From: CAVPDE01 sp964580575
GTDB taxonomy: Bacteria; Desulfobacterota; DSM-4660; Desulfatiglandales; HGW-15
Assembly: GCA_964580575.1 (NCBI GenBank)
Contig: CAZOLJ010000017.1
Location: 1-64,000 of the forward strand
Length of the DNA stretch: 64,000 nt
Reading direction: 5' to 3'
Shown here: positions 58,261 to 64,000 of the stretch, piece by piece
How the letters are laid out: every line of letters starts with the position of its first letter
Position numbering within the stretch: the first letter of the stretch is position 1
Notes under the pieces: generated by a model
Told to the model about the DNA's origin: nothing
The model's database searches: none
What the model saw: only the letters and a program-made list of their open reading frames with translations
Made by a program: the position numbers and the translations under genes

Positions 58261-58998
58261 ATGAAGGACACCTGCCATCTTTACACGGACCTGGCGTGGC
58301 TGTGGCCGATGTGGGGCGACGCTGCCACTGAGTATGCGCATTACTGCCAACACGTCACAAAACTGATTCGTCAGCATTCCGACCTCCCGGCAACCACACT
58401 GCTGGACATCGGGTGCGGGGGCGGGAAGAACGTCCTGAACCTGAAGCGGGAGTTCAGCGTCACCGGCCTGGATCTGAGTCCCGCCATGCTCGCGCAAGCG
58501 AAGGAACTGAACCCGGACTGCACGTTTGTCCAGGGCGACATGCGGACGTGCAGACTTGGCCGGCCTTTCGACGTGGTTCTAATGGATGATGCGATCACAC
58601 ACATGAGCTGCCGGACGGACTTTGTGGCAGCTTTTCGCACCGCGTATGACCACCTGAACCCGGGCGGCGTTCTGGTCGCCACTCCGGACGTGACGACCGA
58701 GACGTTCCTGCAGAACAAGACCACCACCACGCCGGCCACGCAGGACGGATTGGACGTTGTCTTCGTCGAGAACGTGTATGACCCCGACCCCACGGATGAG
58801 CAGTATGAAACGACGATCCTGTATCTGATTCGCGACCGCGGCCGCCTGCGGATTGAGACGGAACACTGGACGATGGGGGTGTTCTCCCTGGACACGTGGA
58901 GGCGTGTTCTGCGCGAAACAGGATTCGACATCCACGAAGGACAGTACAACGCGGGCGATGATGACTACACTGTATTCACCTGCGTCAAGAGAGGATGA
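58261..58998 (+). CDS. Class I SAM-dependent methyltransferase
   Basis: 245 residues. AdoMet-binding motif LLDIGCGGGKNVLNLKR, then TGLDLSPAMLAQAKELNPD and FVQGDMRTCRLGRPFDVVLM. Small-molecule type (Methyltransf_25); substrate unknown. It lies 25 bases after the antitoxin gene and has high G+C. Confidence 0.88.
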   Translation: MKDTCHLYTDLAWLWPMWGDAATEYAHYCQHVTKLIRQHSDLPATTLLDIGCGGGKNVLNLKREFSVTGLDLSPAMLAQAKELNPDCTFVQGDMRTCRLGRPFDVVLMDDAITHMSCRTDFVAAFRTAYDHLNPGGVLVATPDVTTETFLQNKTTTTPATQDGLDVVFVENVYDPDPTDEQYETTILYLIRDRGRLRIETEHWTMGVFSLDTWRRVLRETGFDIHEGQYNAGDDDYTVFTCVKRG

Positions 58999-59119
58999 AG
59001 GCCGAACCAGTGCTGGAGGGACGTTGTTGATTTATTGCCATTCTTCCCAGGGGGTGGGACAGAATTGAATAGGAGCCAAGAGCGCATCGCGATATGGAAG
59101 AAGAAGTCTTGACTATTTT

Positions 59120-59135
59120 GAATTGGAGCGCAAGA
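59120..59135 (+). promoter_or_regulatory. Ada box upstream of ada copy 2
   Basis: GAATTGGAGCGCAAGA, the same 16 bases as upstream of copy 1, at exactly the same distance from the start codon. Confidence 0.7.
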
Positions 59136-59187
59136 ACCGGATAGACCCGAGACCTTACAAGCCTTACAGTCTTGTCAAAACTTCAAA

Positions 59188-60685
59188 GAGACTGGAGGCT
59201 TGTTTTTATGGATACTACTGTAAATCTATCGACGGGTCTGATTGAAGAGTGCTTGGCAATGGGAACGACGGTCAAGAGAGTCTTTTCCCCGGATGATGAA
59301 CGCTGGCAAGCCCTGGTGAAGCGCGACCCGCAGGCCTGCGATGAATTCGCCTACGGCGTTCTGACCACAGGAGTGTATTGCCGGCCGGCCTGTGCGTCTC
59401 GATTGCCTAACCGCGAGAATGTGCGCTTCTTTGAAACCAGCATGGAAGCGGAGCAAGCAGGTTTTCGTCGCTGCAAGCGCTGCAACCCGGATGCGCGCGA
59501 CCAAGAGCAGCCTCATACCCGCGCTGTTCTCAAAGCATGCAAAAGGATTGACGAGGATGAACCGCTCCCGTCCTTGAAAGAGCTTGCTCACGATGCCGGT
59601 TTAAGCCCTTTTCATTTTCACCGGGTGTTCAAAAAGATTGTCGGGGTTACGCCCAAGCAGTATGCCATGGAAAGACGGGCAGGCCGACTTCGGGAGCATT
59701 TGAGAAAGGACTCGACTATAACTGGAGCGATGTATGATGCAGGTTTCGCTTCCAGCAGCCGCTTTTATGAAAAAGCGGCGGCGACGCTCGGAATGAAACC
59801 TTCCGTCTACAAGAACGGCGCACAAGATGTTCGCATCCAGTTTGCGATTGTGCCTTGCTTTCTCGGATTCGTCCTGGTTGCTGCGACCGCGCAAGGCATC
59901 TGCGCCATTGACTTCGGCGATACCGCCGAGGCGCTGAAAGAGAACCTCCGTCGCCGTTTCCCAAAGGCGGTATTTCAGAACCCTGACCCCCAGTTCGCAG
60001 CAATGATCGGACAGGTTCTCGCCTTTTTGGAGGAACCCCAGCCCGGTCGTCTAGATCTTCCACTGGATGTACAGGGCACCGCTTTTCAGAGACGCGTTTG
60101 GCTGGCCTTGCAGGAAATCCCCCCCGGTGATACGGTTAGCTACGCAGGCATCGCCTCTCGTATTGGAAAACCAAAAGCCGCCAGAGCGGTAGCAACGGCC
60201 TGTGCCGCCAACCCCGTCGCCGTCGCCATTCCCTGCCACCGAGTGGTGCGGGGCAATGGTCAACTTGGTGGCTACCGTTGGGGGTTAGAGCGAAAGAGGG
60301 TCTTGCTCGAGCGAGAAAGCAAGGGGTGACAACAGGCGCAGCCCTTCGGCAAAGCCGGCGGTCTCTCATCAAGAAGTAGCTGAAGCAACATCCCTTCACC
60401 CCCACCTCTCCTCCCCCGTCAAGGGGGAGGAAAATATCGGTAATCGGTTAAGGTTCCCCTCCCTCGGTGGGAGGGGTTAGGGGAGGGGGAAGCCCGCAGG
60501 CATTGGCTAAGCGACCTCAGAGATAGGACGCTGATTCTAGAGGTTATAGGATTTCAATCGTCAGGGAGGAAAGAAATGGTCGACAAGTTCCCCAACGTCA
60601 AAGTCGCAGTTGTGCAGGCCGCTCCAGTTCTTTTCGATCGCGAGGCCAGCGTTGAAAAGGCCTGTGGCCTGGCGGGTGAAGCTGC
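59188..60685 (+). repeat. 1498-bp perfect direct repeat, copy 2
   Basis: Partner of 55350-56847. Here the repeat continues into an intact nitrilase gene, so this is the ancestral arrangement at the right end. Confidence 0.88.
59208..60329 (+). CDS. ada: Ada: DNA methylation-damage regulator and O6-methylguanine methyltransferase, copy 2
   Basis: 373 residues from ATG 59208, identical to copy 1. An in-frame upstream TTG at 59172 could extend it by 12 residues, but the sequence there is diverged promoter DNA and the equivalent frame is not open in copy 1. Domains as in copy 1. Two identical genes would double the gene dose unless one is an assembly artefact. Confidence 0.93.
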   Translation: MDTTVNLSTGLIEECLAMGTTVKRVFSPDDERWQALVKRDPQACDEFAYGVLTTGVYCRPACASRLPNRENVRFFETSMEAEQAGFRRCKRCNPDARDQEQPHTRAVLKACKRIDEDEPLPSLKELAHDAGLSPFHFHRVFKKIVGVTPKQYAMERRAGRLREHLRKDSTITGAMYDAGFASSSRFYEKAAATLGMKPSVYKNGAQDVRIQFAIVPCFLGFVLVAATAQGICAIDFGDTAEALKENLRRRFPKAVFQNPDPQFAAMIGQVLAFLEEPQPGRLDLPLDVQGTAFQRRVWLALQEIPPGDTVSYAGIASRIGKPKAARAVATACAANPVAVAIPCHRVVRGNGQLGGYRWGLERKRVLLERESKG

Positions 60686-61544
60686 CGCACAGGGCGCAAA
60701 AGTCATCCTCTTCCCCGAGGCCTTTGTTCCTGCCTACCCGCGTGGGCTGACCTTCGGCACCACGGTGGGCAGTCGCACCCCGCAAGGGCGGCTCACCTGG
60801 CAGACCTACTGGGCGAATGCGGTTGACATCCCGAGTCCTGCCACTGAGGCGCTGGGGGCGGCGGCCGCTCAGTCAAAAGCCTATCTGATCATCGGGGTTA
60901 TCGAACGGGATACTCAATTCAGCCGGGGTACGCTTTATTGCACAATCCTCTACTTCGGACCTGACGGGCAGCTTCTTGGCAAGCATCGTAAGCTCAAGCC
61001 GACCGCTGGAGAGCGCCTCATCTGGGGCGAGGGAGACGGCAGCACGCTGACCGTGATCAACACGGCGTTCGGGAAGATTGGGGGATTGATCTGCTGGGAA
61101 AACTACATGCCCCTGGCGCGAATGGCGATGTACTCCAAAGGAGTGGAACTCTACTTGGCGCCTACCGCTGACGCCCGTGACACCTGGCAGTCCACCCTGC
61201 GCCACATCGCGTGCGAGGGGCGCTGTTTTGTTCTTGGATGCAACCAGTTCGTGACCAAATCCATGTATCCGACGGATCTGAACGCCGTGCAGGAGTTGAC
61301 TCCCCTGCCGGAGATCGTGTGCCGTGGAGGGAGTGTCATCATCGCCCCTTTGGGTGAAGTTCTGGCCGGCCCTCTCTATGAACAGGAAGGCACTTTGTTT
61401 GCAGAACTCGATCTCGGCGAGATCGCCCGAAGCCGATTCGACTTTGATGTGACCGGCCACTATGCCCGGCCCGACGTATTCAAACTGGCGGTCGATGAAA
61501 AACCTAAATTGCCGGTGGTCTATCAGACAACGGACGAGCCATAG
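60576..61544 (+). CDS. Nitrilase-family carbon-nitrogen hydrolase
   Basis: 322 residues with AGGGAGGAAAG upstream. Catalytic triad visible: Glu in VILFPEAFVPAYPRG, Lys in GKHRKLKPTAGERL and Cys in GGLICWENYMPLARM, all characteristic of true nitrilases that turn nitriles into acids and ammonia. The block YLAPTADARDTWQSTLRHIA is also typical. It follows ada by 246 bases containing the GC-rich repeat. Confidence 0.93.
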   Translation: MVDKFPNVKVAVVQAAPVLFDREASVEKACGLAGEAAAQGAKVILFPEAFVPAYPRGLTFGTTVGSRTPQGRLTWQTYWANAVDIPSPATEALGAAAAQSKAYLIIGVIERDTQFSRGTLYCTILYFGPDGQLLGKHRKLKPTAGERLIWGEGDGSTLTVINTAFGKIGGLICWENYMPLARMAMYSKGVELYLAPTADARDTWQSTLRHIACEGRCFVLGCNQFVTKSMYPTDLNAVQELTPLPEIVCRGGSVIIAPLGEVLAGPLYEQEGTLFAELDLGEIARSRFDFDVTGHYARPDVFKLAVDEKPKLPVVYQTTDEP

Positions 61545-62066
61545 CAGGTTGCTTAAAGAAAGTGACAAGTGACGAGTCACGAGTGACAAGTTCGTCTCCT
61601 CATCTCGTTACTATTTACTCGTCACTCGTCCCTAAGATGCGCGCCTCGTAAACGGCCATTCCCCTTCAATTTCTTGACTTTACTGGAACAGCAGGCGTAT
61701 GATGTTTTTGATCCCATCTGGATGCGAAAGCCGATGATTCTGCATCTCCATCGCTTCCTGATCTCCATTTCCTGAACGGATTTCAGATCTGGTTTCACGC
61801 AGTCCGCAACCTCCACTGAACCTCCTGATCCACAGCAAAGATCAAGCCTCTTGATTCTCCAGTCGCCTGGCAATTACATTGGGAGGCCGCCTCTTCCAAG
61901 CCTTCCAGATGATTTCAGGCGCCGCTCAACCGGAATCATCTATATCCTTCGGCACAGGCCAGGTCATGGAATCTGAGAGGACCGTGTCCTAACCTGCGCG
62001 AAGATGTGGCTCGCCCCCTCTCCTTCAGCACAGGAGGGGGGGCGGGGCAACAGAGTCCATTTTGAG
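61545..62066. other. 520-bp intergenic region with small direct and inverted repeats
   Basis: 61560-61630 has GTGACAAGTGACGAGTCACG, then AGTGACAAGT and TTACTCGTCACTCGT, a foldable dispersed repeat. The rest shows no credible gene; an 83-codon reverse ORF (61622-61873) lacks family features. Confidence 0.5.
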
Positions 62067-62567
62067 TTAAAGCACTCTGAGATAAATGACTTTGTCATCT
62101 CCGGGGGAGTAGAAGTTCTTCAGGGTTGCCTCCTTGCGGTATCCACAGCGACTGTAGAAAGAACGGGTGGGCCTGTACTGCTCTCGCGAAGATGTTTCGA
62201 CATAAATCCGCTTGCCGCCCATCTCCTTGATCCTATTCTCCACCCGCTTCAAAATCTTCGCGCCGAGCCCTGATCTCCTCAATTCTTCCTGGACCGCAAT
62301 CCAATAAATATCATAGCTCTCCACCGTGCAGGGGATGGGGCCGAAACAGGAGTAGCCGGCAACGTTTCGACCCTTATCCGCGAAAAGAAAATGGTAGCCG
62401 CTTTCGATTCCCTTGTTGAGCCTCTCTTGCACAAGCTCGAGAGCGACTTCGACTTCAGCATCTGAGAAGAACCCACTTGAGACAACGATTTCCCTAACCC
62501 GCTTCCTGTCTGAGGGCCGCGGTTCCTCCCGCCAGGTGATTTCTCCACATAGATTCTTCCGGCGCAT
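62067..62567 (-). CDS. GNAT-family N-acetyltransferase
   Basis: 166 residues. DIYWIAVQEELRRSGLGAKI is the acetyl-CoA loop, followed by RIYVETSSREQYRPTRSFYS and RCGYRKEATL. It is downstream of two D-Ala-D-Ala-ligase-like genes on the same strand, 116 bases away, and probably belongs to the same pathway. Confidence 0.87.
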   Translation of the reverse strand: MRRKNLCGEITWREEPRPSDRKRVREIVVSSGFFSDAEVEVALELVQERLNKGIESGYHFLFADKGRNVAGYSCFGPIPCTVESYDIYWIAVQEELRRSGLGAKILKRVENRIKEMGGKRIYVETSSREQYRPTRSFYSRCGYRKEATLKNFYSPGDDKVIYLRVL

Positions 62568-62683
62568 GATCGACTTGTTTTTTCACCCTCCCCTTTCCCC
62601 TCCCCTCAAGGAGGGGGACCTCAAGTCTGAGACGCTGGTCGCCTTTGTTCAAGCTAGGCTATGGCTCGCAAGGCCGAATTCTG

Positions 62684-63676
62684 TCAACCCTTGGTTCCCG
62701 TATCCTGAACAATCCTCTCCACAACCTGCCTGTAGCTCAGCCCTGCTTGAGAGGCTGCGGCCACAAAGCCGGCATCCGGCGAGAGGCATGGATTCGCATT
62801 GATCTCGAGGACCCAGGGCTGATTTCTCTCGTCCACTCGGAAATCAACCCGAGCGTAGCCTCGCAAACTGAAAAGATGCCAGCATCTCCTTGCTATGTCC
62901 ATCAGGTTTTGCAGCAAGGGCCTCTCGGACTTGGGGAACTCGAAGCTCCGCTGGGTGTGCAAGGATTCGAAGGATCCATCGTCCCACTTGGCCCGGTATC
63001 CTACCACTTTCCATTTTCCGAGCGGGTAATCGATGAACCTCATTTCAGCAGGCGGAAGCACTTCAGGGCCTTCTTGAGATGCGAGGAGGGAAAGGTTGAA
63101 TTCTCTTCCGTCGATGAACTGCTCGGCAAAGCAATCCCCTCCGAGCTGATCCCGTCTCTTTTCCATCTCCGCAAGAAGCTGGCCTGAGCTCTTCACGGAA
63201 AGGACCGAGTTTTCCTCCAGGCCCACAGAGGCATGCTCCCACACCGACTTAATGATGTAGGGCCCGCTGATCGGAATGCTTTTCGTTTTGAGATCTCCCG
63301 GAGAATGGTAGGAAGGGGTTGGAATACCCGCTCTTGTAAGGATCTTTTTCGTAAGGATCTTGCTGGAAGTCAGGTAGAGCGCATCTGCGGGGGCTCCCGT
63401 GTAGGGGATAACCAGAAGATCCAGGATGGATGCAGGAAAATGGATGAGCCGGCCATGACCCTCCACGGACTCCACGAGATTGAAGACCAGTTGAGGATAG
63501 GTTTCCTTGATCTCTTTGAGAAACCCTTTGATGTCCATGGAAAAGGTCATTTCCACGGACTCATGACCGATGTCCGTCAGAACCCGGCCAACAGCCCCAG
63601 CCTGAACAAGGGCATCGGACTGATCGGGGCTGCTTCCTTCTTTCGCGATTCGATCGTATAGGATGATGACTTTCAT
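62684..63676 (-). CDS. D-alanine-D-alanine ligase-like ATP-grasp enzyme
   Basis: 330 residues. N-terminal KVIILYDRIAKEG and FNLVESVEGHGRLIHFPASI correspond to the Ddl N domain, VIPYTGAPADALYLTSSK to the lid, and YARVDFRVDERNQPWVLEIN then ANPCLSPDAGF to the metal-binding end. The loops that select D-Ala are not obvious, and the usual NTxPG is NANPC, so it is probably a peptide ligase with another substrate rather than the cell-wall Ddl. Confidence 0.83.
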   Translation of the reverse strand: MKVIILYDRIAKEGSSPDQSDALVQAGAVGRVLTDIGHESVEMTFSMDIKGFLKEIKETYPQLVFNLVESVEGHGRLIHFPASILDLLVIPYTGAPADALYLTSSKILTKKILTRAGIPTPSYHSPGDLKTKSIPISGPYIIKSVWEHASVGLEENSVLSVKSSGQLLAEMEKRRDQLGGDCFAEQFIDGREFNLSLLASQEGPEVLPPAEMRFIDYPLGKWKVVGYRAKWDDGSFESLHTQRSFEFPKSERPLLQNLMDIARRCWHLFSLRGYARVDFRVDERNQPWVLEINANPCLSPDAGFVAAASQAGLSYRQVVERIVQDTGTKG

Positions 63677-63734
63677 GGGGTTTTGGGGAGATAACTGCCA
63701 TGCGTTCCTAGGTAGTCATATACTATGCCAGGTT

Positions 63735-63880
63735 TCCGCTCATGGTTCGATACCCCTTCGACGTGCTCAGGGCGGTGAGCCAAGTCGAACCGCTCACCAT
63801 GGACGGAAATTCACGCACTTACATCCTGTTCAAAGCGTTCATCCTGAGGTATCGAAGGGTGAACGCCACGTGTCAGATGC
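63735..63880. repeat. GGTTCGATACC...GGTATCGAAGGGTGAACG dispersed repeat
   Basis: Same kind as 35598-35701: ATGGTTCGATACCCCTTCGA, GGTGAGCCAAGTCGAACC, then CTGAGGTATCGAAGGGTGAA. Sits between the two ATP-grasp genes. Confidence 0.6.
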
Positions 63881-63898
63881 TTTCAACTGGAGTGCTTC

Positions 63899-64000
63899 TC
63901 AGTTCTTCACTCGTATCAGAGCAGACTCCATGATCCGGCTGATCAACTCCTGGTAGGACATGCCAGAGAGATTGCACAGGATGGGAAGGTCCGAGATTTC
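63899..64000 (-). CDS. C-terminal end of a second D-Ala-D-Ala ligase-like gene, partial
   Basis: The last 33 codons read EISDLPILCNLSGMSYQELI then SRIMESALIRVKN and stop. This matches the C terminus of Ddl-like ATP-grasp proteins (a segment following the NTLPG loop, then G-x-S-Y-x-E-L-I). The rest lies outside the window, so the two ligase-like genes are in tandem. Confidence 0.65.
   Translation of the reverse strand, partial: EISDLPILCNLSGMSYQELISRIMESALIRVKN

Noticed and set aside
59172..59207. 12-codon N-terminal extension of ada copy 2
   Set aside because: It lies in diverged promoter sequence and is not present in copy 1; ATG 59208 is shared by both.
61622..61873. 83-codon reverse ORF
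   Set aside because: Considered as a transposase remnant, but no motif could be confirmed.

Overview
The window looks like a chromosomal segment of an anaerobic deltaproteobacterium (Desulfobacterota), probably from a metagenome scaffold. The clues are an exosortase-type exopolysaccharide locus, several NtrC-type sigma-54 regulators with sigma-54 promoters, hybrid cluster protein, HdrBC-like subunits, many rubredoxin, rubrerythrin and ferredoxin-type proteins, an octaheme HAO-like cytochrome, a DVU0298-like HEAT protein and a selenoprotein. No rRNA, tRNA or CRISPR array was recognised. A run of 100 N at 53527-53626 marks a scaffold join.

Layout. 0-4.3 kb: end of an NtrC-type regulator, then polysaccharide export (Wza-like), an outer-membrane barrel and a Wzz-like chain-length protein, separated by a palindromic CACGAAA-rich repeat. 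4.4-8.5 kb: YkgJ-type protein, ComF, RfaE2, a cysteine-desulfurase-like enzyme, a PIN-domain relic and a lytic transglycosylase. 9-12.3 kb (minus): MoxR ATPase, a 609-residue TraB/EreA-like protein of unknown function and a NifU-like scaffold. 12.4-14.8 kb: a redox-defence operon whose first gene has an in-frame TGA exactly at the rhodanese active-site cysteine, followed by a SECIS-like hairpin; I read it as a selenocysteine rhodanese-ferritin fusion, followed by glutaredoxin, ferredoxin-thioredoxin reductase catalytic subunit, rubredoxin and a ferritin-like protein. 14.8-19.7 kb (minus): a polar amino-acid ABC importer and a MATE exporter. 19.9-27.1 kb: rubredoxin, HEAT protein, octaheme cytochrome, FtsH, CbpM/DnaJ, rubrerythrin, Usp. 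27.2-33.4 kb (minus): ferredoxin, HD protein, Hcp with an HcpR-type palindrome, CopA and CopZ. 33.5-42 kb: a MOT1-type transporter, a ZraP/ZraS/ZraR-like system with divergent sigma-54 promoters, and a second kinase/sigma-54 regulator pair bracketed by large nested palindromes. 42.3-44.2 kb (minus): HdrB/HdrC with a second HcpR-type palindrome.

44.7-48.9 kb holds the most interesting system: a sigma-54-type promoter followed by four tightly coupled genes, namely a SpeD (AdoMet decarboxylase) homologue with an altered substrate motif, a FemAB/GNAT-type acyltransferase, an ATP-grasp amino-acid-ligase-like enzyme and a fold-III PLP decarboxylase. Together they look like an undescribed pathway for an amine- or polyamine-containing amide or peptide.

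49.7-64 kb is an accessory region of mixed composition: small orphan genes with attC-like boundaries, a beta-lactamase-family hydrolase, two decayed REP-associated (RAYT) transposase relics, a toxin-antitoxin pair, acetyltransferases, a methyltransferase, and two copies of ada inside a perfect 1498-bp direct repeat, each with an Ada box. The first copy carries a nitrilase gene cut off by a RAYT relic; the second carries the intact nitrilase. The window ends in a D-Ala-D-Ala-ligase-like pair with a GNAT gene. The exact 55-bp duplication on both sides of the N gap and the perfect long repeat mean this part of the assembly should be treated with caution.
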